A stretch of DNA of 64,000 nucleotides from Acidaminococcus hominis (GTDB taxonomy: Bacteria > Bacillota > Negativicutes > Acidaminococcales > Acidaminococcaceae). Of the stretch, positions 18,050-26,105 are shown piece after piece. Within the stretch, counting starts at the first letter, position 1. The number at the start of each line of letters is the position of its first letter. The notes beneath the pieces were generated by a model, which worked only from the letters and a program-made list of their open reading frames with translations, was not told the origin of the DNA and ran no database searches. Both the position numbers and the translations under genes were made by a program. The DNA lies in NCBI RefSeq assembly GCF_900291475.1, contig NZ_OLMM01000005.1, forward strand, positions 428,592-492,591, given 5' to 3'.

Positions 18050-19960
18050 ATGAAAAAAATGATGGGGAAAACCCTTAGCGTAACGGTACCACTGACCCTT
18101 TTGACTCTGGGCAGTGGACTGGCCCTGGCGGCCGATGCGGCCCAGGAACCGGTACAGGAGATTGTCATTACTGCCAACCGGCTGAAAAATACCAAGGCGG
18201 ATACCCCTGCCAATGTAACGGTGATTACGGCCCAGCAGATCAAGGAGCGGGGCTACGAAAATGTGGCGGAAGCCCTGGAGGATGTATCCGGTGCCCGGGT
18301 CATGCAGGGTGGTATTGGCGCCGGTGAGCGCCACGTGATGCTCAACGGAGATGAGCGGGTGCTGGTGCTGGTGGATGGCCGCCGGGTAAATAATAGTATG
18401 GGGTCTATGGTGAAGGCTACGCTTGACCTGAATACCCTGCCGCCCATGGGCGCCATTGAGAAGATTGAAGTGGTGAAAGGCGGCGCCTCCACCCTGTACG
18501 GGGCGGACGCCGTAGGCGGCGTAATCAATATTATCACGAAAAATACGGAAGAAACTACGGGAACCCTGCGGGCAGGCTATGGCTCCTGGGGCAATCAGGA
18601 CCTGGGGGTAACCGTCAGCGGCCGGCAGGACAAAACCGGAATTCTGGTCAGTGCCCAGCTGGAAAAGGCTTCCTACACAAAGTATAAGGATCATAATGGG
18701 GACACCAAGCGGTGGCCCGGCAGAAGTGACTATACCCAGGACGCCCTGTCCCTGAAGGTGACCCAGGATTTTGATGCCAACAGCGGCCTGACCCTGAACT
18801 ATGACTATTCCAATCTGGAGGGCAATAACCCCTACCAGGTGAACTATTACAGCCCTTCCCAGATTGACAAGAAAACCAACAATGTGGGCCTGCGCTACGA
18901 CTGGAACCGGAACCTGGACAACAAAGGCTATGTGCAGCTGTACCGGAACTATTATTCCTACTACAACCTGGGGGGCATGGACGAAACCGATTGGGCGGTG
19001 GAGGCCCAGCAGAACCTGAAACTGGCGGAGAACAATACGCTGATTGCGGGTCTGGAATACCGGCATGCCCAAGCTGAAAATATAGCCAGCTATACGGGAA
19101 CCCAGGGGTATAACAACAAGGCTCTCTTTGTCCAGGACCAGTGGCAGTTCCTGCCTTCCTGGCAGTTAAACGCCGGGGTCCGCTATGATGACCATAGCCA
19201 CAGCGGGAACCGGACCACGGGCAGTGTTTCCGTGAACAAGAAATTCTCCCAGGACAGCAATCTGTACGTATCCTGGAACCAGGTATTTCGGACGCCCACC
19301 ATCGATGACCTGTATTATTATTCTGACCTGTCCCTGTGGGGGTGGGGCAAATATGTAGGCAAGGACAACCTGAAGGCGGAAACCGGCAATGTGTGGAATA
19401 TTGGCTACAACTTTAAGGCCACGCCCAAAACTGATGTGAGCATTAATGCTTTCTATAGCCTGCTAAACAATGCTATTGAGTGGCGCGAAGTGAAGGTTAA
19501 TGAGTACCGCACGGATTCCTACGCGGAGAATATCCAAAAAGAAAAGAAACGCGGCCTGGAACTGTCCGCTGTGCACCATTTGAATAAGCATTGGGATTTG
19601 GAAGGGTCTTATACTTATGTAAAAGTGGAAGATAATCGTGCTGATGCAGGCTACACCCGGGACAACAACTATGCCCCCAACTACTACCAGTTTGGGGTCC
19701 GGTTCCATGACCTGCGGTGGAACCTGTCCCTTAGGGGCCGGGCAGCCACCGGTCTCAGCCGGAAAAACTACGGGGAAGACCGGTACCTGACCATGGATTT
19801 CAATGCCCGGTACAAGTTTAACCAAAACTGGACCGGCTACGCCACAGTTTACAATTTGACCAACGCAGCCTATGCTGAGCAGGGCGGCGTAGTCGGAGGG
19901 CAGGATAGCTATCCCATGCCCGGACGCCGGATTATGGTTGGCGCGGAATATTCGTTCTAA
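18050..19960 (+). CDS. TonB-dependent outer-membrane receptor
   Basis: 636 residues from ATG 18050 (ggaagggg 8 bases upstream). A signal peptide ends near ALAADAA. The mature N-terminus carries a TonB-box-like EIVITAN, then a plug domain (about 40-150; 'GGASTLYGADAVGGVINIITK'), and a 22-strand-type barrel with many aromatic alternating strands, ending in the C-terminal signature 'YPMPGRRIMVGAEYSF'. It resembles BtuB/CirA-like receptors for cobalamin, haem or siderophores. Neighbours supply binding protein, ATPase and ExbB-ExbD-TonB. No riboswitch or clear promoter is seen upstream, so it may be read from the ecf-truA transcript. Confidence 0.93.
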   Translation: MKKMMGKTLSVTVPLTLLTLGSGLALAADAAQEPVQEIVITANRLKNTKADTPANVTVITAQQIKERGYENVAEALEDVSGARVMQGGIGAGERHVMLNGDERVLVLVDGRRVNNSMGSMVKATLDLNTLPPMGAIEKIEVVKGGASTLYGADAVGGVINIITKNTEETTGTLRAGYGSWGNQDLGVTVSGRQDKTGILVSAQLEKASYTKYKDHNGDTKRWPGRSDYTQDALSLKVTQDFDANSGLTLNYDYSNLEGNNPYQVNYYSPSQIDKKTNNVGLRYDWNRNLDNKGYVQLYRNYYSYYNLGGMDETDWAVEAQQNLKLAENNTLIAGLEYRHAQAENIASYTGTQGYNNKALFVQDQWQFLPSWQLNAGVRYDDHSHSGNRTTGSVSVNKKFSQDSNLYVSWNQVFRTPTIDDLYYYSDLSLWGWGKYVGKDNLKAETGNVWNIGYNFKATPKTDVSINAFYSLLNNAIEWREVKVNEYRTDSYAENIQKEKKRGLELSAVHHLNKHWDLEGSYTYVKVEDNRADAGYTRDNNYAPNYYQFGVRFHDLRWNLSLRGRAATGLSRKNYGEDRYLTMDFNARYKFNQNWTGYATVYNLTNAAYAEQGGVVGGQDSYPMPGRRIMVGAEYSF

Positions 19961-19969
19961 AGAGGAAGG

Positions 19970-19999
19970 GGAGGCTGAGCGCTGCACAGCCTCTTTTTC
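19970..19999 (+). terminator. Hairpin terminator after the TonB receptor gene
   Basis: GAGGCTG (19971-19977) / CAGCCTC (19987-19993) followed by five T. The stem is short, so it may reduce rather than end transcription into the binding-protein gene. Confidence 0.6.
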
Positions 20000-20029
20000 T
20001 GTATCTGAAGCCTAAGAAGGAGGAACCCC

Positions 20030-20995
20030 ATGAAAAGCCTGCGCTTTCTATTGCTGCTGGGTGTGCTGCTGGTGCTTTTTGGCTGTGGCCCAACGGCAAA
20101 ACCCCAGCTAAAAAGCGGCTATACGGTAGTAGATGTCCGGGGAAAAACTGTCACTTTGCCCCAGGAGCCTCGGCGGATTGTGACCGATTCCCTCCATTTG
20201 GATGAAACCCTGCTGACCCTGGTGCCGGCAGAGCGTTTGGCGGCTGCCTATTATCTGGACGGGGAACCGGGGGTCTCCTTTATCAGTGAAGAAACCAAAG
20301 GCGTCACCCCCCGGCTGCGGGATTATACCCCGGAAGCTGTGGCTGGCGTCCAGCCGGATTTGTTTTTGGCTTCCACCTGGTCCGATCCGGGGCTGATTGC
20401 CAAGGTGGAGGAACTGGGGATTCCTGTGGTGGTGTGCTATGGCCCGTCTACGCTTGGACAAGTGGAAGACAATGTACGGCTGATGGCCAAAGCCCTCCGG
20501 CAGGAAGAGACCGGAGAAAAGGTGGTCCGGCAGCTGGAAGCGCAGCTGACAGAAATCGACCGGGTGGTGGCCCAGGAGCCCCAGCCCCGGCCGGTGGGGT
20601 TTCTGGTTTCGCTGATGAGCCGTTACGGCGGCACCGGGTCCCTTTACGACCAATTGACCAAGCGGGCGGGCTTTCGCAATGGCTTGGCTGAAGCCGGCCT
20701 GAAAAACGGAGATACCCTGACGCCTGAAGCAGTGCTCCGGGCGGACCCGGACTTTTTCCTGGTGGCCCAGCCCTATCCGGAGGAACAGCAGGATTATGCG
20801 GCTATCCGGCAGCAGTTTTTTGCCAATCCGGCCTACCAGGAGCTGCGGGGCCTGAAGCATCTGGTGGCGCTGCCGGACCGGTACGTCTATGACGCTTCTC
20901 CCCAGCTGGTGTATGGCATCAAGGCCATGGCCAACGCAGCTTTTGGCCGGAAATTGTTTGTTTGGGACAAAGAGCCGCTGCTCAAGGGGTACTGA
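20030..20995 (+). CDS. ABC-type substrate-binding lipoprotein (BtuF/FhuD-like)
   Basis: 321 residues with a signal peptide and lipobox LVLFGC (Cys19). Class III (helical-backbone) binding protein: 'PRRIVTDSLHLDETLL', 'YTPEAVAGVQPDLFLAS', 'LTPEAVLRADPDFFLVAQ'. It should hold a cobalamin, haem or siderophore in the periplasm after passage through the outer-membrane receptor. A good Shine-Dalgarno (aaggagg) lies upstream, and the ATPase gene starts 1 base after its stop. The substrate cannot be told from sequence alone. Confidence 0.88.
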   Translation: MKSLRFLLLLGVLLVLFGCGPTAKPQLKSGYTVVDVRGKTVTLPQEPRRIVTDSLHLDETLLTLVPAERLAAAYYLDGEPGVSFISEETKGVTPRLRDYTPEAVAGVQPDLFLASTWSDPGLIAKVEELGIPVVVCYGPSTLGQVEDNVRLMAKALRQEETGEKVVRQLEAQLTEIDRVVAQEPQPRPVGFLVSLMSRYGGTGSLYDQLTKRAGFRNGLAEAGLKNGDTLTPEAVLRADPDFFLVAQPYPEEQQDYAAIRQQFFANPAYQELRGLKHLVALPDRYVYDASPQLVYGIKAMANAAFGRKLFVWDKEPLLKGY

Positions 20996-20996
20996 T

Positions 20997-21833
20997 ATGA
21001 CACTGGAATTAATTGGGGCCCGATTGGGCTATAGAGAAAAAGAGGTTTTGGACCAGGTGGACTTTTCCCTGGCCCAAGGAGAGTGTGTAGGGCTCATTGG
21101 CCCTAACGGTGCCGGGAAAAGCACCTTGCTGAAAAGCCTGGCGGGAATCCTGCCCCTTGGGCGGGGAACGGCTCAGGTGGACGGAAGGGAACTTAGGCAG
21201 CTCAGCCGGCAGCAGCTTGCCCGGAAAATTGCCTACCTGCCCCAGGACGGGCAGCTTGCTTTTGGGTATACGGCGGAGGACGTGGTGCTGACTGGCTGCT
21301 ATCCCTATCTTTCCTGGCTGGCCCAGGAAGGGGAAGCGGAGCGGCAGCAGGCCCGGCGCTGTCTGGCCCTTATGGGAGCGGAAGAACTGACGGCGCAGCC
21401 GGTGGACCAATTGTCCGGAGGCCAACGCCAGCGGGTGCTATTGGCCCGGACCCTGCTCCAGCAGGCGCCCTATTGGGTGCTGGATGAGCCCCTGGGGGAA
21501 CTGGACCTGGCGGCGGGGGAACAGCTGCTGCAGCTTTGCCGCCAGCTGGTGGAAAAAGGCCTGGGAATTCTGCTTTCCCTGCACGACCTGACCCTGGCTG
21601 CGGCTTATTGTGATCGGCTGGTGCTGGTGGGGCGGGGAAAAATTCTGGCCCAGGGCACTCCGGAACAGGTGCTGACAGAAACGCTGCTGAGTGAGGCTTA
21701 TGGCCTTTCCTGCCAGGTGGTGCGGGGCCCTGGAGGGCTGCGGATTCAGCCCCGGCCCAATCCCCAACAGGAAAAACGGCAGCAGGAGTTATTGCAGGAC
21801 ATTTTGAAAAATCGATTTACGGAGGCAGATTAG
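20997..21833 (+). CDS. ABC transporter ATPase (FecE/BtuD-like)
   Basis: 278 residues from ATG 20997, directly after the binding-protein stop. Walker A GPNGAGKST, Q-loop LPQDGQ, signature LSGGQRQR, Walker B WVLDEP and switch LSLHDL are all intact. The layout matches ATPases of cobalamin/Fe-siderophore importers. No FecCD/BtuC-type permease gene lies between the binding protein and this ATPase, or after it. The end overlaps the possible GTG start of exbB. Confidence 0.9.
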   Translation: MTLELIGARLGYREKEVLDQVDFSLAQGECVGLIGPNGAGKSTLLKSLAGILPLGRGTAQVDGRELRQLSRQQLARKIAYLPQDGQLAFGYTAEDVVLTGCYPYLSWLAQEGEAERQQARRCLALMGAEELTAQPVDQLSGGQRQRVLLARTLLQQAPYWVLDEPLGELDLAAGEQLLQLCRQLVEKGLGILLSLHDLTLAAAYCDRLVLVGRGKILAQGTPEQVLTETLLSEAYGLSCQVVRGPGGLRIQPRPNPQQEKRQQELLQDILKNRFTEAD

Positions 21834-21835
21834 TG

Positions 21836-22471
21836 ATGGAATGGCTGAAAACAGGTTGGAGTTATTTTTTGCGGGGAGGTTTGGTAATGTGGCCCCTGCT
21901 GCTTTGTTCTGTGATTTCCCTGGCCCTTACCCTGGAACGGTGGAAGTATTTTCATAAGGAGGATTCAGGCCGGGTTTTTCCCCAGCAATTCTGCGCTCTG
22001 CTGCGGGAAAGCCGCTGGCAGGAGGCTTGGCAGCTGACAGAGAATACTCCGGGAGAAATGGCGGCTTTGGGACGGAAACTTCTTTCCGCTCCTCCCCAGG
22101 TCCGGACCAAGGAGAGCTATATTGTAGGGGAAAGCCGGCAGCTGCTGCAGCATTTTGAAAAAGGCCTGACCTATCTCCAGGTGATTGTGACCCTGGCGCC
22201 TATTTTGGGCCTTTTGGGAACCATCACCGGGATGATGGCTTCTTTTGATGCCCTGGGTACCCGCTGGGAAAATCCTTTGGCGGTTACCGCCGGGGTGGGG
22301 GAAGCCCTGATTACCACCATCTTTGGCCTGCTGATTGCCATTGTGACCATTTGCTGTCATACGTATTTTGCCCAGCGGGTAAAAACCCTGGCAGGGGAGC
22401 TGGAACAGGTGGATAATACCTTTATGGAAAATGCGGACAGCCTGCCGCAGCAAGGGGGCTGGCACCAATGA
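21836..22471 (+). CDS. exbB: ExbB/MotA/TolQ-family proton channel protein
   Basis: 211 residues with three hydrophobic segments at about 15-33, 110-130 and 150-172. It contains the diagnostic 'ITLAPILGLLGTITGMMASF'-type segment (here VTLAPILGLLGTITGMM) and 'GVGEALITTIFGLLIAI'. With ExbD it uses the proton gradient to power TonB. GTG 21833 (7 bases from GGAGG) and ATG 21836 (10 bases) are both possible starts. Overlaps exbD by 4 bases (ATGA). Confidence 0.92.
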   Translation: MEWLKTGWSYFLRGGLVMWPLLLCSVISLALTLERWKYFHKEDSGRVFPQQFCALLRESRWQEAWQLTENTPGEMAALGRKLLSAPPQVRTKESYIVGESRQLLQHFEKGLTYLQVIVTLAPILGLLGTITGMMASFDALGTRWENPLAVTAGVGEALITTIFGLLIAIVTICCHTYFAQRVKTLAGELEQVDNTFMENADSLPQQGGWHQ

Positions 22472-22884
22472 TCCATTTCGGTTCTTCTTCCTCGGAAAAG
22501 GAATCCAATATCCAGATTTCCCCTATGATTGATATGGTGTTTCTGCTGCTGGTCTTCTTCATTGTGTGTACCATGTACATGACCCAGCAGTACGGGGTAC
22601 CCGTGGAATTGCCCAAGGCCCAAGGGGTACTCCAGCAGGAAGCACCCTTGGAAGTAACCCTTACCCGGGACGGAGGCCTTTATTTCCAGGGGCAGCCGGT
22701 AACGGTGGAACAGCTAAAGGCTGAGGCCCAGACTGCGGTGCAGCAGGGCAAGGGTCAGGTGGTGAACCTGCGGGCCGACCAGGAGGTAAGCTACGGCCGG
22801 GTCATGGGTGTTATGGGAGAACTGAAAACCTGCGGCATCAAGGATTTTGCCCTGACGGTGCAGCTGGAGGGAAGTCATGGCTAA
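22468..22884 (+). CDS. exbD: ExbD/TolR-family protein
   Basis: 138 residues: short cytoplasmic N-terminus, one membrane helix with the essential Asp (SPMIDMVFLLLVFFIV), and a periplasmic domain. The Asp carries the protons that drive the ExbB-ExbD-TonB motor. It overlaps both neighbours (exbB by 4 bases, tonB by 8). Confidence 0.93.
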   Translation: MIHFGSSSSEKESNIQISPMIDMVFLLLVFFIVCTMYMTQQYGVPVELPKAQGVLQQEAPLEVTLTRDGGLYFQGQPVTVEQLKAEAQTAVQQGKGQVVNLRADQEVSYGRVMGVMGELKTCGIKDFALTVQLEGSHG

Positions 22885-23611
22885 GGGAAAATGGCCCGGG
22901 TATCTGGGCTGGTCCCTGCTGGTGCATGGTTTGCTCGTCTTTGCAGCAGGCGGGCTGCTGTACCAGCTGCGGCCAGCGCCCCAGCCCCCCAGCATTCACG
23001 TAACCCTTCAGGAAGTGGGGGGCAATACGGCAGGCGGCGCAGCCGGGGTGTCTGGCAACGCTGCCGGTACTGGGGAAAATACGGAACAGGTACTGCAGCA
23101 GCTGCTGCAGACCCCTACCGGCCCTTCAGCAGAAGGAGGCGAGCCGGGGAAAAGAGTACTTACTACGGGGGAGAGCAGTGCAGGGTTTTCTGCTCCCAGC
23201 GCTGCGGGCAGCGGGACTGGCACAGCAAGCCCTGCTGGCTCCGGCACGGGCACTGGCGCTAATGGCGGTGGAGAAGGCGGCGGAGAAGGCTCTGGCTCCG
23301 GGGCTGGGAACGGGGCTGGAAGCGGCAGTGCGGACCTTAGCCGGGGACCCGTCCTGTCCTCTTACCATAAGGTGTACCCAGCCTCTGCCCGGAGTGCCGG
23401 CGAAGAAGGCAGCGTTCTGGTAGGGGTAACGGTAAGCCCTTCGGGCGGCGTAACGGAAGCCTGGTTGGAGGAAAGCTCCGGCTACGACCGGCTGGACCGG
23501 GCGGCTCTCCAGTCGGTCCGGCAGGGGCAGTTCCAGCCGGCCCTGGACCGGACTGGACAGCCCATAACCAGCACCGCCCGAATTCGGGTACGGTACAGCC
23601 TGGAGGAGTGA
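22877..23611 (+). CDS. tonB: TonB protein with Gly/Ser-rich spacer
   Basis: 244 residues. One N-terminal membrane helix containing the conserved His (SLLVHGLLVFAAGG), a long periplasmic spacer (about 55-160), and a C-terminal TonB domain (about 165-244: 'YPASARSAGEEGSVLVGVTVSP', 'SSGYDRLDRAALQSVRQGQFQPA' in part). The spacer, normally rich in Pro-Glu/Pro-Lys, here is made of Gly, Ser, Thr and Ala repeats such as GSGTGTASPAGSGTGTG. It is the last gene of the ATPase-exbB-exbD-tonB run. Confidence 0.92.
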   Translation: MAKGKWPGYLGWSLLVHGLLVFAAGGLLYQLRPAPQPPSIHVTLQEVGGNTAGGAAGVSGNAAGTGENTEQVLQQLLQTPTGPSAEGGEPGKRVLTTGESSAGFSAPSAAGSGTGTASPAGSGTGTGANGGGEGGGEGSGSGAGNGAGSGSADLSRGPVLSSYHKVYPASARSAGEEGSVLVGVTVSPSGGVTEAWLEESSGYDRLDRAALQSVRQGQFQPALDRTGQPITSTARIRVRYSLEE

Positions 23612-23616
23612 TTTTC

Positions 23617-23645
23617 TTGCAGAGGCCGAAAAGGCTTTGTATAAT
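23617..23645 (+). promoter_or_regulatory. Promoter of the DUF3298-type gene
   Basis: TTGCAG (23617-23622), 17-base spacer, TATAAT (23640-23645). Confidence 0.75.
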
Positions 23646-23698
23646 ACAAGGAGAGAATAAGTCGTGGCAAGTGTCTAGACAGGAAAGGATGAGGCAGT

Positions 23699-24439
23699 AT
23701 GGGAAAGAAGCAGGCAGGCTTGCTGCTGACGGGATTTATGGCCCTGGCGTTGGTACTGTCCGGACCAGGAATGAGTCAGGCGGCAGAAAATGATTGGGCC
23801 AAAACCGCCCATTTGACCCTGGAGCAGCCGCTGGAAGGGGAATTTCCAGGGCAGGTCATGGTTGCCCAGCAGGGGCTGGTGATCCGCAGCCAGCTGATTC
23901 AGGAAAATGGCCTGAATCTCAGCTATCCCCAGGTGTACCTGGCAGAGAATCCGGAGGCATCCCGGAAAATTTCCCGGTACCTGAAAAAGGTAGCGGAAAA
24001 GTCCCGGAAGGATTACGAAAAAGCCAACGTTCATTCGGAAAAGCTGACCTCCTATATCCACTACCGGCTGTGCCATTACGGCGAGGGGTATTTGTCTGTG
24101 CGGGAATACGGTATGGATTATTTTGAACGGGCAGCCCACCCCTTGAGTTGGGAACGGGGCTACACCTTTTCTCTCAAGACCGGGGAGCTGGTGAAATGGC
24201 AGGACCTTGTGCCCAAGCACCAGAAAGCCCTGTTTACTCTGGAAAAAATCAACGAAAAGCTGTGGGCAACGCCCTATGGCACAGGCCATTACTTCTATCC
24301 GGAATTTAAGGGCTTGGAAAAATTGCCGGAAAATTACTATCTGGACCCGGACGGCAGTATCCACTTTTTGTTCCAGCCCTACGAAATCGCACCGTATGCG
24401 GTGGGCATCATCGATCTGTCCATGCAAAACGGTATTTGA
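23699..24439 (+). CDS. Secreted DUF3298/DUF4163-type protein
   Basis: 246 residues with a signal peptide (cleavage near SQAAE). A first domain (about 35-130) resembles DUF4163, and the C-terminal part shows the DUF3298 ending 'LDPDGSIHFLFQPYEIAPYAVG'. Such domains occur in RsiV-like anti-sigma factors and in cell-wall-associated proteins that may bind lysozyme or peptidoglycan. There is no membrane segment beyond the signal and no enzymatic motif. It has its own promoter and terminator; function unknown. Confidence 0.8.
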   Translation: MGKKQAGLLLTGFMALALVLSGPGMSQAAENDWAKTAHLTLEQPLEGEFPGQVMVAQQGLVIRSQLIQENGLNLSYPQVYLAENPEASRKISRYLKKVAEKSRKDYEKANVHSEKLTSYIHYRLCHYGEGYLSVREYGMDYFERAAHPLSWERGYTFSLKTGELVKWQDLVPKHQKALFTLEKINEKLWATPYGTGHYFYPEFKGLEKLPENYYLDPDGSIHFLFQPYEIAPYAVGIIDLSMQNGI

Positions 24440-24442
24440 GCA

Positions 24443-24481
24443 AAAAAAGCAGGCAAAACCCTATGGCTTTGCCTGCTTTTA
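24443..24481 (+). terminator. Terminator after the DUF3298-type gene
   Basis: AAAAGCAGGCAAA / TTTGCCTGCTTTT, 13-bp perfect stem. It ends only 20 bases before the start of the next gene, which may therefore share some read-through transcription. Confidence 0.85.
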
Positions 24482-24500
24482 CCCTATAGGAGGAATTCCC

Positions 24501-25745
24501 ATGCAAGATCTGAAAATCGGAGATTTTGCGGACCTGTACCAGGTTTCCAAGGACACGGTCCGCTATTACGTGAAAATGGGTCTATTGCGGCCCCAGGTGG
24601 TGGGAACCCAGATGCATTTTGGCGAGAAAGATAAGCTGGATATGGGAACTATCCTGCGGCTGAAAAATATGCAGTTAAGCATTACGGAAATCCGCAGCCT
24701 GCTGTACCTGAAACGGATGTCCAACTTTATCGAGCCAGCCACCCTGAACCGATGCATTGAACTATTGGAAAATAAGGCCAAGGAGCTGCGGCAGCAGCGG
24801 GAAAATCTGGACGCCAGCCTGGAACTGCTCCAGCAGGAAATCCGGCAGCTGGAAGAACGGAAAAAGGTTGCCCATACGGCTGCCAGCGGGGTGCCGCTGG
24901 AGGCCATTGCCCTGCTGCGCTGCCCCCACTGCGGCAAAAGCTTTACCATTGAAGGTGGGGAAATCAGCCGGTCTTTCCTGATGAAAGGGCAGCTGCGCTG
25001 TGACTGCGGCTGCCAGATGGAGATTCGCAACGGCATCCTGCTGACGGGGAACCTTTATACAGGAAACCACGATACCCCGGACCTGGAGCGGAAACTGTAC
25101 CATGAGACCGGGCTCCAGTTCAGTATCTGTGCGCCTCGCTGCCCGGAATTTATGCTGCAGGAGCTGAACAAGAGGGACTTGCACGGGAAAGTGATTTTTG
25201 AAGGGAACATCAACGGCTACTTTTTTATCTATAATTTTTTGGACAATCTGCCCCAGGACTGTCTGTACATCATTGCGGACAAGTACCCGGAAGTGCTGGC
25301 AGACTATAAATCCCTGATGGAGACCCTGGCTCCTGATCTAAAGGTTTTGTATATTGCGGATGCCGGTGAGCACCTGCCACTGGCCAGGGAGTCCCTTGAT
25401 CTGGTGGTGGCCCTTTTTGGAGAGCTGGAATACAGCTTTTACCATAAGCAGTGCCAGCTTCAGAACCTGAAGGAACAGCTGAAGCCCGGAGCAGAGCTGA
25501 TTGGGGCGTACCAAAGCCTGCCTTGGGGCAGCCAAAGCCGGAAAAACCTGATGCGTAAGTACCCCGAGGGCAGCAGCCGGATGTGCAGTATGAAAGCCCT
25601 GGAGGAAGAGTATCGGCAGAATGGGTACAGCCTGAAGACCAAGCTGCTGGGGACGGTGCTGGAGACCACCAAACATCACATGTATACCGAACATGTGGAT
25701 GGGGAACCCTTGGAAATGTATGGATATGTGGGGAAAAAATTGTAA
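24501..25745 (+). CDS. MerR-type regulator fused to a methyltransferase-like domain
   Basis: 414 residues from ATG 24501 (aggagg upstream). Residues 1-70: MerR winged helix-turn-helix (IGDFADLYQVSKDTVRYYVKMGLL). About 85-130: coiled coil. About 137-175: zinc-ribbon with CPHCG and CDCGC. About 185-400: a Rossmann-like methyltransferase-type region ('KVIFEGNINGYFFIYNFL', 'LKVLYIADAGEHLPLARESLDLVVALFG') resembling the C-terminal half of RlmA-like enzymes, although a canonical GxGxG motif is not evident. It probably senses a small molecule through the C-terminal part and binds DNA; the target is unknown. Confidence 0.75.
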   Translation: MQDLKIGDFADLYQVSKDTVRYYVKMGLLRPQVVGTQMHFGEKDKLDMGTILRLKNMQLSITEIRSLLYLKRMSNFIEPATLNRCIELLENKAKELRQQRENLDASLELLQQEIRQLEERKKVAHTAASGVPLEAIALLRCPHCGKSFTIEGGEISRSFLMKGQLRCDCGCQMEIRNGILLTGNLYTGNHDTPDLERKLYHETGLQFSICAPRCPEFMLQELNKRDLHGKVIFEGNINGYFFIYNFLDNLPQDCLYIIADKYPEVLADYKSLMETLAPDLKVLYIADAGEHLPLARESLDLVVALFGELEYSFYHKQCQLQNLKEQLKPGAELIGAYQSLPWGSQSRKNLMRKYPEGSSRMCSMKALEEEYRQNGYSLKTKLLGTVLETTKHHMYTEHVDGEPLEMYGYVGKKL

Positions 25746-25761
25746 GCGAAAAATATTTTTG

Positions 25762-25792
25762 AAAAAGATGGAGTTAACTCCATCTTTTTTTT
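25762..25792 (+). terminator. Terminator after the MerR-fusion gene
   Basis: Perfect palindrome GATGGAGTTAACTCCATC flanked by five A and eight T. Confidence 0.9.
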
Positions 25793-26105
25793 ATGAGGCA
25801 AAATCCCTGGGGCGAACGAAACGGAGAATTATACAAAAAAATAAAAATGACTTTTTTAAAGCGAGTTTGGTGAAATAAAGTCTGAAAGAATAGGAACCAA
25901 GAATGCTGTATGGTTAATACAGTATACATTATGGTTAATACAAGAAACAAATGGCTAAAAATAGAACAGATTGCATACAATAAGAAAACGTTCGGAGGAC
26001 AGAACGTAAAGTTTCTTCTTGACGTGGTGTGGACTATAGGTCTTACTATGGGGGCAACAAACGAAAGGACGGCATTGCTGCCAGGAAATGCGAGGAGGAA
26101 TCATT
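25793..26105 (+). promoter_or_regulatory. Regulatory intergenic region before the AGCS gene
   Basis: About 310 AT-rich bases without a gene. Two exact copies of TATGGTTAATACA, at 25909-25921 and 25930-25942, are spaced 21 bases apart. Further on, ACGTTC (25988-25993) and GAACGT (26002-26007) form a hairpin with GGAGGA in its loop. TTGACG at 26019-26024 with TACTAT at 26044-26049 is a poor promoter match (19-base spacer). Confidence 0.45.

Noticed and set aside
18022-18050. Cobalamin or other riboswitch before the TonB receptor
   Set aside because: Only 27 bases separate truA from the receptor start, too short for any known aptamer.
23161-23340. GC-rich repeat region in tonB as a separate repeat element
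   Set aside because: It is simply the coding sequence of the Gly/Ser-rich spacer, in frame with the flanking domains.
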